From Prorocentrum cordatum (taxonomy: Eukaryota; Sar; Dinophyceae; Prorocentrales; Prorocentraceae), in contig CAUYUJ010018461.1 of the NCBI GenBank assembly GCA_963575745.1, positions 47,023 through 92,022 on the forward strand: a DNA stretch of 45,000 nucleotides. Direction: 5' to 3'. The notes under the pieces were generated by a model that had not been told where the DNA came from, did not search any database, and saw only the letters and a program-made list of their open reading frames with translations. The position numbers and the translations under genes are program-made. Shown piece by piece: positions 30,443 to 41,151 of the stretch (within the stretch, counting starts at the first letter, position 1; the number at the start of each line of letters is the position of its first letter).

Positions 30443-31507
30443 ATGGGACCACCAAAGTGCTTCAGTGAGGCTCTCTCTGCAGTTCTCCGACGCGACGCGT
30501 ATGGAAGAAACCGTTTGAATCAGTTTCTGGACCGCCGTGTCAATTCATGGCCACATGGCGACATTGAAACGCGGGCCGTGGCCAATCGCCCCCGAGCTTT
30601 CAGCAACATCGTTTCGGAGGTGTTCAAGCGCAACGACAATGGCCCCAACTCCTCCGCGGTCCATTCCCATATGCTTCAGGAGAACAAGCATGGCCAACCA
30701 TGGGCGAATGCACGCGACCAGTACGTGATCACTGTTCTGCGCGCCCTCCCATCGCACATCGACGATGGGGGGGCCCGCTCCCAGGTGTTTGTCCGCCGCC
30801 GTGACCCCGACGTCTCAGACTCAGACTTCGCGTGGGGCCAGGTACTGGCCATTCGAGCCATTGGCGGGCGCAGCGCTGTGCGCGGCATGAGCCGCCCATG
30901 GAACATGGGTTGGGAACGCTTACCGTGGACAGATTTGAGGTGCCTGCACCATATCACTGCGCGCGATGCCTGGGAGAGCATCCGCAAAAACGGTATCATT
31001 CCAGGATGCGGTGCCGACCGTCAGACACGGAATCAAGCTTTCTTTAGCACGTGCTCTTGCGTTCTCGGAAGCGGACAAAACCCTCGCGCCGCGATTCCCG
31101 GATGCAAGTTCGAGCGCAAGAAGAAGCAGGTCGACGTAGTGATCGACATGCGCGCCGCGTCTGTGGCGGGCTGCGAGTTCTGCCTCGGCGAACAAGGGGC
31201 CATTATTTGCCCCCAGACTACTTCCCCGATGGCTATTCTGGCCATCAGGATGGTCAGGGGAGGTCCACCTTTCCCAGACTTCAACAAGTCATGGACGTAT
31301 CCGCCTTTGGCCCAGCTTCCGGCACCACGCAGTCAATGCGAAGTCTGCGACATTGTGCCGGTGGTGGCACCTGCAGCAGATCAGTTGAGGGCGCTCGTCA
31401 GCGCGCCACGTCTCAAGCTTATACCTCGTGGTTCAGTGGCCGCAGCTAATACGGCGCGTTCCTCTTCTTTACTGCTGCGCCGTATCTCCCCAACCCACCA
31501 GGGCTGA
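30443..31507 (+). CDS. ORF with divergent RNA 2'-phosphotransferase (Tpt1/KptA)-like domain
   Basis: Intact 354-codon ORF from the ATG at 30443. Residues about 133-267 follow the order of KptA/Tpt1 motifs: LAIRAIGGRSAV (family: IRAVQGHS), then HHITARDAWESIRKNGIIPG (family: YHGT...I...GL), RNQAFFST (family: R..VHLS), VDVVIDMRAA, and GCEFCLGEQGAIICPQTTSP (family: G..F....NGVWLT). Tpt1 enzymes remove the splice-junction 2'-phosphate of tRNA using NAD+. Here GHS is GRS, HGT is HIT, and no clear RHxP motif is visible, so activity is doubtful. Dinoflagellates appear to carry many such divergent domains, some near retroelements (recollection, not checked). It may be the end of a longer protein starting upstream. 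A domain search would settle it. Confidence 0.6.
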   Translation: MGPPKCFSEALSAVLRRDAYGRNRLNQFLDRRVNSWPHGDIETRAVANRPRAFSNIVSEVFKRNDNGPNSSAVHSHMLQENKHGQPWANARDQYVITVLRALPSHIDDGGARSQVFVRRRDPDVSDSDFAWGQVLAIRAIGGRSAVRGMSRPWNMGWERLPWTDLRCLHHITARDAWESIRKNGIIPGCGADRQTRNQAFFSTCSCVLGSGQNPRAAIPGCKFERKKKQVDVVIDMRAASVAGCEFCLGEQGAIICPQTTSPMAILAIRMVRGGPPFPDFNKSWTYPPLAQLPAPRSQCEVCDIVPVVAPAADQLRALVSAPRLKLIPRGSVAAANTARSSSLLLRRISPTHQG

Positions 31508-31968
31508 AGCAACTTCCCAAACATGCTCTCTCTTCACAAGGAGATTCCCAGTTGGATCGGATCCTGCACGGATTGGGGCCGGGGGCAACACATGCGCCGA
31601 CTCCGGCCGACCTGGGCCCCCAGGAAACGCAAGCGGGCATCGCTTGGTGGAAGATCGTGGACGATTGCAAGAAACGATGCTTTGAACCCTTTGTGAGGAC
31701 ACTCTTCTGGGTACATGGGGCCGTACTGCTTGTTGCGGAGACGTCAGCACAGGCGATTTCATCTACGTGCGCTTGCATGGTTCTGCTCGTTGTCGTGCTG
31801 TTGACCGCCTATATCCAGAAAAGAATGAAGTCTCTCTCTCTCTCTCGCGCTGGGCAAGGGAAGGATCGTCGGTCCAATCATAGACATTGTTCACAGCGGA
31901 CCCTATGTCAGCGCGCAGATTTCGTGCCGTGGTCACGGACCATTCTGGGCCAACATTTGGTACTGTGA
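31508..31968 (+). pseudogene. Protein-like segment with one membrane span
   Basis: An open frame (31552-31968 and a little before) reads QAGIAWWKIVDDCKKRCFEP, then FVRTLFWVHGAVLLVAETSA and a hydrophobic STCACMVLLVVVLLTAYIQK. After a short CT run the coding appearance moves to another frame. No start codon or family can be named. Confidence 0.35.
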
Positions 31969-32706
31969 GAGGAGAAGCGATCAGAATGGCTACCCTTTCG
32001 CGGTTCCACTGCGCGCTGACTTGCCGCAAGGGCTGTGTGACCACCTCTTCGCGTGCGATCCCGACGTGCAGTTGGGGCCCGCCGGCGACGACAGCGCTGC
32101 TGAGGCGTCGGTGGAAACGCTCGCGCCCCAAGGCGACTGTCGGGAGGTCAAGATCGATGAAACGAAGCTCCTGACCACAATCCAAGCAATTCATGACTTG
32201 ACGACTGTCTTCGCCAGACTCTCGGGCGACGCTCTCAAGAGCATCCGTGCGTCTGGCAAGGGTATCGAGGACATCCCATTGTTAATCGCTCCATTGTGTG
32301 AGGTGAAACATATGTGCGCGGCGACGTTTGTGGACAACACATGCCGCTACGACAGCCATCTTGGTATCAAATTCCGATTCGATCACAAAGCGGAATGGTG
32401 CAATCTGTATTTCAACCCTGTCAGCCCGTGGGCCAAGCAGCTGCCTAACGCTCGTGGCCACAATCGCGTCCTTTCTACAATGATGACGGAGAGGAATTGG
32501 AACGATGCGGTGGATTTCGTGTTATCCTGTTGGGTACCGCGCCTGTTCCCGCGTCGGACATCCTCGAAATTCATTCCGCTCTGGAGTCTCTATTCAACCT
32601 ATGGGAAACGACCGTGCTGGCCAACCCGAAGTACGCTAACATGCTGAACGACCCAATGAGAGATGCATTGAATCTCAGGGCTGACGCCACCTCGCCGCCT
32701 AAATGA
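31969..32706 (+). pseudogene. Protein-like segment of unknown function
   Basis: From about 31850 one frame reads GPIIDIVHSGPYVSAQISCR and GHGPFWANIWYCERRSDQNG, then DLTTVFARLSGDALKSIRAS, EVKHMCAATFVDNTCRYDSH and AEWCNLYFNPVSPWAKQL up to about 32525. A shift then moves to ASDILEIHSALESLFNLWET, ending at the TGA 32704-32706. The only start in the first frame is TTG at 32021. Cys-rich, soluble, unrecognised. Confidence 0.4.
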
Positions 32707-32773
32707 ATCCGCTGGCCCCGCTGCCGATCCTTGCAGTTCCGCTTCCGCCGTTGCTCCGACCCAGGAATAACTC

Positions 32774-33196
32774 ATGGACGCCCTGCGTGCCGACTGCGAC
32801 GACTGCTTGAGCGACGGCAGCCATCGAGATGCACGGGGCCAGGAGCTCCGCATCATTGTTGAGAGGCTCCTGGAAGAACAGCAGGGCACGGCCTCAGCAC
32901 GCCATGCTCGCGATCAGATCGCGGCTGGGGGTCTTTCTGACCCAATGACCGATGAAGGTTTGGATTCCCTGGCCAATGATCTGGCCACCGATCGCGCTCA
33001 CTCTGTTCCGAATCATGCTTCCCGTGATCTCGGTCGAACGTTGGGCGCTAGTGGCAACGCCCGCAATCACATCCATAACCTCGTCCAGTTTGGTGCAGCT
33101 GGTTTGCAGACTCCGCAGCGTCATATTCCAATTGCGACCGTGATCTCCCCGACAGTTGCGACGATGACCTGTGTCGCGTATGCGCAGAGTTTCTAG
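32774..33196 (+). CDS. Hypothetical ORF
   Basis: A 140-codon ORF with an ATG start (MDALRADCDDCLSDGSHRD) and a helical middle (RIIVERLLEEQQGTASARHA), followed by DEGLDSLANDLATDRAH. It lies in line with other plus-strand fragments and may be a further exon or fragment of the same decayed gene. The minus strand is also open here, so strand choice is tentative. Confidence 0.3.
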   Translation: MDALRADCDDCLSDGSHRDARGQELRIIVERLLEEQQGTASARHARDQIAAGGLSDPMTDEGLDSLANDLATDRAHSVPNHASRDLGRTLGASGNARNHIHNLVQFGAAGLQTPQRHIPIATVISPTVATMTCVAYAQSF

Positions 33197-33818
33197 GGCG
33201 CGGGCGCAGATTCGGTTCTTGGCAGATGCGCACACATGGATCCGCGAATCGATGGATGAGAACTTCGTTCGTCAGCTTATGCACGCTGACGTCCAGACTC
33301 GCATTCAGGGCCAGCGCTCCGACGCTGCCCAGGAGCGCGACTACCTCCGCCGATTGGCTCGCAAGACTGAGCTCCGACATGATAACTTGCTGAAGGCAGG
33401 TAACCCGCCCTCCAGCCAGTGCCGAATCAGTGGAGAAGACGGTGCCGACAAGGAAGGCGCTGTTCTCTACCGCCCATATCCCGATACAGCTACTCGTTAG
33501 CACGAAGGTCCACTCTTCCTTGATCAGATGACAGAGGCCAGGAAACAGAAGCAAGAGCGCTCGTTCACATTGGATGACATGTACGGGGGAAGTCGACTGC
33601 ATCATCTCAGCGTGGAAACTGGCTATGCGGGCCGGCTGGTGCAGGCCCCTGGCACACTCAGTCGCGGCGAGTGCATTAATCGTAGATCCCTGACTTTCTC
33701 AGCTCCGTCTGGGAGAGGTCAAGGTCAGATGAATCGGGTCACGCTGACTGAGCTGCGCCAGCAGGTCCTCGAAGGTGCCGCGAAGGGTAAAAAAGGTGAC
33801 ATCTGTCGCCCCTGGTGA
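33171..33818 (+). pseudogene. Hypothetical charged ORF pair
   Basis: A frame at 33171-33500 reads DAHTWIRESMDENFVRQLMH and DAAQERDYLRRLARKTELRH, then stops. The same frame resumes at 33528 with MTEARKQKQERSFTLDDMYG and RVTLTELRQQVLEGAAKGKK up to 33818. One stop (33498-33500) separates two helical, charged pieces. No family recognised. Confidence 0.35.
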
Positions 33819-34332
33819 ACCCGTTCGCCTCGCCCCCGCTCCTTCATTCCCGCGCCGCGATGGCCCTGCCGCCGCCTGCGCTCCTGGCGGCGCTGGCTGG
33901 GCCGACGGTGCTGGCGGGGCCGGCTGCGCTGGCCGCTCATCGAGTTCGCGCCGCCCCACCGCGCCGCCGAGATGGGCGCCCGATGGCGCCGGGGTGCGCG
34001 GCCGCAGCAGGAGTGCCGCGCGTGAGCGCCGCAACATGTGCACGCGGTGGCGCCGTGGCCTCCAGCGTTGCCAGCGCGATGCATCCCGTATCTGGTCGTG
34101 CTACCTGCGCAAATGGGTTTATGTCGACGGTGACGGTTGCGAGTGCGCATGGTCTCTCGACAACAACAGGACCATCGCCGTCAGCTGGTTCAATAAATAT
34201 GGCTATCGTGTCTGGGACGAACGCTACTATGAATCATTTCAGACGTACATATCGAATCATATTATCTTCCTGCGTTTTATATTACTGTTATTTCTGAAAC
34301 ATGTACTTTGGCATCAGTCTATCTATCACTGA
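33819..34332 (+). other. GC-rich to AT-rich transition with a protein-like tail
   Basis: A frame ending at 34332 includes SRIWSCYLRKWVYVDGDGCE and CAWSLDNNRTIAVSWFNKYG, then a hydrophobic AT-rich end. The first half (33830-34020) is Ala/Arg/Gly-rich GC repeat-like sequence. This may be the last coding piece of the 29-34 kb region. Confidence 0.3.
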
Positions 34333-34783
34333 TGATTATATTGATGCATATTGTAATTTAGGACATCTGAATTCTTCGCTGTCTCTCGATATTGATTTTA
34401 CCTCATGCGACGCGCTCTGGCAACCGGGCACGAACGCACCCAGGCAGGTCGTCCGCCAGGAATCGTGTCTACAAGGAGCGTCTATTCTCTATCATGGGAC
34501 TGCGTCTGTGTACGTACGACCGATGCGTAGCATTCTACACGTGACTATTCTCGATGGCACCACTCTCAGCGTATACATCTTGACGTATATTTTTTGGGGC
34601 CTGGAGTGCCTCGCATCATGCGTGACATGCTCCCAGATATCAGTTGTCTTCGCAAAGATCCTCATATTTTTTTTTCAGACGTGGGCCTAGAGTGCCCTGG
34701 CAATCTTTTGGGCCTGGAGAGATCTGTGAAAGAGAGTTCTTTTGCGTTGATCGAGTTGTCGTCGCAACTCTGATCCGCGGCGC
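34333..34783. other. AT-richer stretch without a gene
   Basis: No convincing ORF. A tract TATTTTTTTTTCAG ends at about 34679 and resembles a 3' splice site, but no exon could be tied to it. Confidence 0.4.
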
Positions 34784-35144
34784 TTGACCCGCGCCCTCTG
34801 CGCGTCGGTGGCAACGCCTGCGTCGAAGGATGCTGGTGTCTCTCTCCGCTGCTCTCTTTCCCTTGCTCCCCCAATTCTGCCACCTGCGGTGGCGGAGTGT
34901 CGTCTGGGGGTGCCGACGCGTTTTGGGGGGCGCACCCTGGGCCCGCAAAAGGCGGGTGGACACTCCAAAGTACCGCGCGTGGCGGGGTTGGTCCTTCTCT
35001 TATCTTTCCTAGTCGATGCTCCCTCGTTTGGAGCGTCGGTGGACATGTCGGGGTTGCGAGTGGACCTTGCACCTCTGTTCCCGACGCCTGCCTTTGTCTT
35101 CCGCGGGCCCGAGGCCATCGTGGAACTGGCAGGTTTCGGGGCGG
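34784..35144. other. GC-rich unique stretch, no supported gene
   Basis: Open frames exist on both strands but none has a domain or a repeat-free context. I see nothing that can be named. Confidence 0.3.
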
Positions 35145-35159
35145 TGTGCGTGTGTGTGT

Positions 35160-35190
<31 letters not shown>
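35145..35190. repeat. TG dinucleotide microsatellite
   Basis: Almost pure TG run, with one TA interruption. Confidence 0.95.
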
Positions 35191-35384
35191 AAGTCCGCGC
35201 GCTTCCCTCTTATATCCTCACGTACCGCAATTGTATCGGCTCAGGTATTGGCATAATACTGGCAGCGCACTGCTCCCTTCGCAGTGCCTTGGGAAAAGGA
35301 GTCCTACTCCTCGCCTCTACCTACGGACCCCGTATAGGAACGGCTCCATCGGCCGCCTCCCTATGCGCGCACTCTTTCGGGCCT

Positions 35385-35636
35385 TTCGGAGGCCCCTTGG
35401 GTGCGTCTCGGGCGCCTCTGGAGGCCTCTTGGGGCCTCTTGACGGCCTCCTGGGGGCTTCTCGGAATGCAACTATAGAATGTCCGGTTCGTTGTTCCCTG
35501 CTTGGGCCCCTCTTGGGGCCGTCGTGGGGTTCTCTTGGCCCGTTTTGGGCGCTCCTTGGGCCATTTGAGGGCCCTCTTGGGCCGTCCTGGGGCCCTCTTG
35601 GAAGCGTCTTGGGCTGTGTTGGGGCGGTCGCGGGAG
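35385..35636 (+). repeat. 15-bp-period GC-rich repeat with unique core
   Basis: Single-copy member of the family seen in the duplicated units. Its short unique island is at about 35462-35500 (GGAATGCAACTATAGAATG). Confidence 0.75.
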
Positions 35637-35643
35637 CTTATTG

Positions 35644-36066
35644 AGCCCCATAGGCAGCTCCACCGAATGGCCCAGTGGCTGCGATTGCATGCGGTTCCCC
35701 TACCCAGTGCAGCGCTTCGTGGCCCCATCGGGGAGCTCCACCGAAGGCCCCAGTGGATGCACTCGCATGCTGTTCCCCTACCCAGTACAGCGCTTCGTGG
35801 TCCCATAGGGAGCTCCACCAAAGGGCCTAGTGGCTGCACTCGCATGCGGTTCCCCCGCCCGGTGCAGCTCTTCGTGGCCCCATATGGGACCCCGCCGAAG
35901 GCCCCAGTGGCGGTGTCCGCACGCGGTTCCCCAACCCAGTATAGCCTTTTCGCGGCTCCGGCGGGGAATTCCACCGAACGCCCCAATGGTGGTGTTCGCA
36001 TGCGTTTCCTCACCCAGTGCGGTGTTCATGGCCCCATAGGGAGCTCCACCGAGGACGATATTCACT
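35644..36066 (+). repeat. 78-bp tandem array, about five units
   Basis: GTGGCCCCATAGGGAGCTCC recurs at about 35722, 35800, 35877, 35954 and 36030, each followed by CACCGAAGGCCCCAGTGG and then GCATGCGGTTCCCC-type sequence. The spacing is 76-78 bases. The core is shared with the longer arrays after 41.8 kb. Confidence 0.85.
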
Positions 36067-36196
36067 GATGCGGTACTCACAGCTGCATATGGTTGGGCCC
36101 TTCGCCAGGCAAGTTTTTTTTTTCTCCCCCCCCCCCCGTTTTTCGTCCCGCCCCCGTTTCAGAAGGGGACGACCGGCGGGTGAGAGGACTAAACGG

Positions 36197-36416
36197 GGGC
36201 GGAGGAGGAGGAGGAGGAGGAGGAGGAGGAGGAGGAGGAGGAGGAGGAGGAGGAGGAGGAGGAGGAGGAGGAGGAGGAGGAGGAGGAGGAGGAGGAGGAG
36301 GAAGCGGAGGCGGAGGCGGAGGCGGAGGCGGCGAGGGAGGAGGAGGAGGAGAAGGAGGAGGAGGAGGAGGAGGAGGAGGAGGAGGAAGAAGAAGAAGAGG
36401 AGGAGGAGGAGGAGGA
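36197..36416. repeat. GGA microsatellite with GGC variants
   Basis: Long GGA run with GGCGGA hexamers in the middle. Confidence 0.97.
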
Positions 36417-37662
36417 ATAATAGTAATAAGAATAATAATAATAATATGAGTCATAGTACTAAGAAAAAAAACGATGATAATAGTAATAAGAATGGTAAGA
36501 ATAATAAGAATACCAATACTAATAATAATAATAATAAGAATACTAAGAGGAAGGAAAAACAAGAACACGACTATGAATAATAAGAAGAATAATAATACCA
36601 ATAAGAAAAATAATCATACTAGACACAATACACATAATAATACGAGTACGAGAAATAAGAACAATCAACAATAATAATAGTAACCAGAATGAGAAGCATA
36701 ATGAAAGACATAATAATAATAGTACTATGAATACTAAGAATATTAACGATACTATTGATACCTAGAAGAAGCATAATACTAATGTTACGTATAATAATAA
36801 TAGTAAACATGAGCATACTAGTAATACGACTAGTAATGCGAATCGCAATGCTATTCTTTATATAAATAATAGTTAGAATATTATTAATACTATCACTAAT
36901 AATCGTAGTCGTAATAATAACGCGAATACTAACAAGAGAAAGACAAACTACGAATTCATAATAATAATAATAGAAAGACACACTACTTTTCATAATAATA
37001 GTGCTATTCATACTAGTAATACTACTACTAATACTAATACGACTATTAATACGAGTAATAGTCATATTAATTGTGGTAGTAATGCTGGAAGTAGTAATAA
37101 AAATAAACAGACTACTACTACTAATAATAATACTACTAAGTATACTTATCATAATAGTACTCGTAATACTAAGAGTACTAATAATAATCATAACGGCAAT
37201 ATTAATACTATCAATCATAATACTATTGTATATAGGAATAAGTAATAATAATATTAATGCTAATAATACCAATATTAATAATACTAATACTAGCAATAAT
37301 ACTAATAAAAATGCTACGAATAATAATACTACTAATAATAATAGTAATCATAATATTAATACTAATAATAATATTAATACTAATAACAGTAATCATATAC
37401 TGCTAATAATAATACTAATAATACTACTACTACTAATAATAATACCAATACTAATAATAGTAATAGTAATAATAATACTAATATTAGTAATAATAATAAT
37501 AACAATAATAATACTAATAATATTATTAATACTATTATTATTATTAATAATACTAATACTAATAATAATAACAATAATACTAATAATCATAAGAATAATA
37601 ATAATGCTGGTGGTAGTCATACTAATAACAATAATACTGATATTATAAGTATTATTAAACAT
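36417..37662. repeat. Degenerate AAT/ACT/AGT triplet belt
   Basis: About 1.2 kb of triplets mostly of the form AAT, ACT, AGT, ATT and AAG. The triplet phase is largely kept, as shown by long stop-free stretches on both strands (36619-37296 minus, 37001-37648 plus). The Asn, Thr, Ile and Leu-rich proteins predicted from it are by-products. Confidence 0.9.
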
Positions 37663-37667
37663 AATAA

Positions 37668-38050
37668 GAGGAGGGGGAGGAAGTGGAAGAGGAGGAGGAG
37701 GATTAGGAGGAGGGGGAAAAGGGGGTGGAGGAACAGGAGGAGGAACAGCAACAGGAGGAGGAGGAGGAGGAGGAGGAGGAGGAGGAGGAGGAGGAGGAGG
37801 AAAAAGGCGGAGGAGGAAAAAGGCGGAGGAGGAGGAGGAAGAGGAGGAGGAGGAGGAGGAGGGGAAATATGACAAAAAGGAGGAGGAGGCGGAGGAGGAG
37901 GAGGGAGGAGGAAGAGGAGTAGGATGAAGAGGAGGAGGAGAGAGGAGGAGGAGGAGGAGGAGGAGGAGGGGAGGAGGAGGAGGAGGAGGAGGAGGAGGAG
38001 GAGGATGGAGGAGGAGGAGGAGAAGGGAGGAGGAGGAGGAGGAGGAGGAG

Positions 38051-38051
<1 letters not shown>
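37668..38051. repeat. GGA/GAG microsatellite
   Basis: GGA run with scattered AAA and GCG interruptions; it switches abruptly to GAT at 38052. Confidence 0.95.
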
Positions 38052-38432
<381 letters not shown>

Positions 38433-38762
38433 GAGGAGGAGGAGGAGGAGGAGGAGGGAGGGAGGAGGAGGAGGTGGAGGAGGGAGGAACAGGAGGAGGA
38501 ACAGGAACATGAGGAGGAGGGAACGGCGGAGGAGGAGGAGGAGGAGGAGAAGGAGGAGTTGGAGGAGGAGGAGGGAGGAGGGAGGAGGGAGGAGGGAGGA
38601 GAAAGGAGGGAGGAGGGAGGACGGGGAGGGAGGAGGGAGGGAGGGAGGGAGGGAGGGAGGAGGGAGGAGGGAGGAGGAGGAGGAGGGAGGAGGGAGGAGG
38701 GAGGAGGAGGAGGAGGAGGAGGAGGAGGAGGAGGAGGAGGAGGAGGAGGAGGAGGAGGAGGA
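38433..38762. repeat. GAG/GGAG microsatellite
   Basis: GAG triplets mixed with GGAG tetramers and GGGA runs, ending before GAACATCTGGAGCATC. Confidence 0.95.
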
Positions 38763-38825
38763 ACATCTGGAGCATCTGGATATCTGGATCAACCGACTCG
38801 GTCGCTGACGGGGCCTACATGGGGC

Positions 38826-39074
38826 CTACACGGGCTTCTGCTTAGCAACCCTCTTGGAGAGCTCAGCCTTGCTGTAGACTTTGGGCCATAAGCCCTGGTA
38901 GATACGCTGATGATAATCAGCTCGATTACTGTCTAAGCGCCCGCTGCAAACATCTCCGAGCTTGGCGAGCTGCTCAGCCGCAAAACTCCCGCAGACATTG
39001 CAGAACCACACCCCGACCCCTGGGTGAAACCCGAGGGGATGGGACGAGTGAGCGAAACCCCCTGAAAGGTGCAC
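38826..39074 (-). pseudogene. Cys/His module resembling the tail of dinoflagellate LINE proteins
   Basis: An 82-codon minus-strand frame contains HSSHPLGFHPGVGVWFCNVC, then GSFAAEQLAKLGDVC and an RIYQGLWPK end. The H-x3-H, W-F-C-x2-C-G and later C-x-G pattern is like a zinc-binding module I associate with the C-terminus of dinoflagellate LINE-type reverse transcriptase proteins. The rest of such a protein is absent: upstream (to the right) is about 100 bases of unique DNA, then other repeats. The first codon called is GTG, so this is best seen as a fragment. Confidence 0.4.
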
Positions 39075-39227
39075 CTCGGCCCCAGGAGGAGGTTAAAACA
39101 CCTTGCCGTCCACACTGGGCGCCGGCGGTAAACCGTCAACCTTTCTTACCGCCGGGGGACTCGTAGAGCTTCCTGACCATATATACTGTCGAGAAAAATT
39201 GCAGAGAACGACTAGTTTTTCAGCGTA

Positions 39228-39960
39228 AACGATTTCAGACCTCTCGATGCAACAGCCGAACGCCCCTCATGCTTCTGGATCGTTTTCTGTGCGCACGAGC
39301 TCTGTAGCTATACGCGCCTGATGTCTCCGAATCGATTCCTGTGATTACCAGCCCTGCAGCCCCCTCACAGCCCGAGTTAAGTGCAGAAAACCGACAGCAC
39401 CTCTGAAGATGACTCGAACAATACGAATAGTTTCGCGGACCTAGCTCGGGCAGCAGACCGAGTTCAGAGCTTTGAATGCGACAGGCGGACGCGACTGATC
39501 TCTCCGCATCGATTCCAGTGATTACCAGCCCTGCAGCCCCCTTACAGCTCGAGTTAAGAGAAAACGGACAGCACCTCTCAAGATGACTCGAAGAATACGA
39601 ATAGTTTTGCGGATCTAGCTCGGGCAGCACACCAAGTTCTGAGCTCTAGATGTGACAGGCGGACGTGCCTGATCTCTCTGAATCGATTCCTGTGAGTACG
39701 AGCCCCGTAGCCCCCCTGCAGCCCGAGTTAAGTGCAGAAAACTGACAGCACCTCTCACGATGACTCGAACAATACGAATAGTTTCGCGAACCTAGCTCGG
39801 GCAGCAGACCGAGTTCAGACCTCTACATGGAACAGACGAACGCGCCTGATGATTCGTAATCGATTTCTGTGAGAATGAGCTCTGTAGCTGCCCTACAGCT
39901 CGAGTTACGTACAAAATACCGACAACGCGTATCAAGATGACTCGAAACAGCCGATCCCGC
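39228..39960. repeat. About 175-bp tandem array, four imperfect units
   Basis: Units share ATACGAATAGTTTCGCGGA (near 39421, 39595 and 39773), CTAGCTCGGGCAGCAGACC, ATCGATTCCTGTGA and GCCCGAGTTAAGTGCAGAAA. Spacings are about 174 and 178 bases; the first unit carries about 50 extra bases, apparently a partial internal repeat. A minus-strand frame repeats the peptide AAGLVITGID, but the unequal spacing breaks it. Confidence 0.85.
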
Positions 39961-40204
39961 CGCGACGCTTTTTTGCAGAAGTATTTACCCGATCGGGCTG
40001 ATATTAAGAAGGCGAGCGGGAATAATATCGAATATGGTCAGAAAAAATACTAGAGCTCAAACGAATTGTTGAATCTCGAGAACAAAATTTTCAAGCGACC
40101 CAACGTCAGCAAAAGGTCCGTCGAGATTTTTCTTGCCAACTAGCTCTCCAGCGCGCCGGAATTACTCTTAAACTTCCAGCAACTAGCTAAGGGAAGTTCT
40201 ACGA
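39961..40204. other. Unique AT-richer stretch
   Basis: Composition differs from the neighbours. Short protein-like pieces occur in two frames (YLPDRADIKKASGNNIEYG; NFQATQRQQKVRRDFSCQLA), with stops. No gene can be supported. Confidence 0.3.
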
Positions 40205-40223
40205 GTTATTAACTAGGTCGAAA

Positions 40224-40640
40224 CATGGTGAGGAGGAGGAGGAGGCGGAGGCGGAGGCGGAGGCGGAGGAGGAGGAGGCGGAGGCGGAGGAGGCGGAGGC
40301 GGAGGCGGAGGAGGAGGAGAAGGAGGAGGAGGAAGAGGAGGAGGAGGACGAAGAGGAGGAGGACGACGAGGAGGAGGAGGAGGAGGAGGAAAACCAGGAG
40401 GAGGAGGAGGAGGACGAGGAGGGGGGGGGAAGAAGACAGGAGGAGGAGGAGGAGGAGGAAGAGGAGGAGGAGGAGGAGGAGGAGGAAGGCAAGGAGGATG
40501 GGGGAGGAGGAGGAGGAGGATGAGGAGGAGGAGGAGGAGGACAAAAACGAGGATGATGAGGAGGAGGAGGAAGAGGAGGAGGAGGAGGAGGAGGAGGAGG
40601 AGGAGGAGGAGGAGGAGCAGGAACGGAAGAGAGGGAGGAC
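40224..40640. repeat. GAG/GGCGGA microsatellite
   Basis: GGCGGA hexamers at the left pass into GAG triplets with GAC and AAG interruptions. Confidence 0.95.
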
Positions 40641-40686
40641 AAAACTGGACAGGACATCCGCATAAAGGGGGCCAACGTCAACTCAG

Positions 40687-41151
40687 CTAGGCTTGTGCCG
40701 CGCGCGCGTCTGCAAAATCCCCTGCGATGTGGTTGTGCAGCAGCCCTGACTTCTCACTAGGGCCGGCAGGGGGCATACCCCGAAGCTTCAAGGGGTGAGC
40801 TCCCGGGTGGCCCCGTAAGAGAGGCTCGCTTTTTGTGAGTGCGAGTCCCTGCGGGTCAGTGCGGGGGGAGCAGCTGCTGGCCCTTCCGCGTGCCCCGGGA
40901 ATGGGGGCGCGCTGGGCGGGCACGGCTCCCAAGCTACGGGGGAAGAGACGACTCAATGCTTACCAACCAAACGGGACCGAACCCACCGCGCCATTGGAGG
41001 GCGTCGAGGGCCGTGGCCCGCGGCGGGCCCTGGACGGGCACACTTTGAGCCCTTTGTTGGGCACTGGCAGAAGCGAGATGAACCAACGCATGCCAGTGTG
41101 TCCGCACGCGCCGTCGATGTTTGTAGCGCGCGCGAGCTCGGCAGCTCTCAC
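40687..41151 (-). other. Open minus-strand frame with one stop, unrecognised
   Basis: One frame is open over 155 codons except for a TAA at 40960-40962. It ends SEKSGLLHNHIAGDFADARA. The upper part is FISLLPVPNKGLKVCPSR. There is no known domain and no ATG at either start, and the plus strand is open as well. It may be a decayed gene or chance. Confidence 0.25.

Noticed and set aside
32894-33605. Minus-strand ORFs opposite the hypothetical plus-strand ORFs
   Set aside because: They read partly protein-like, but the neighbouring coding-like fragments are all on the plus strand, and the plus frames have better charged and helical patterns. Not fully excluded.
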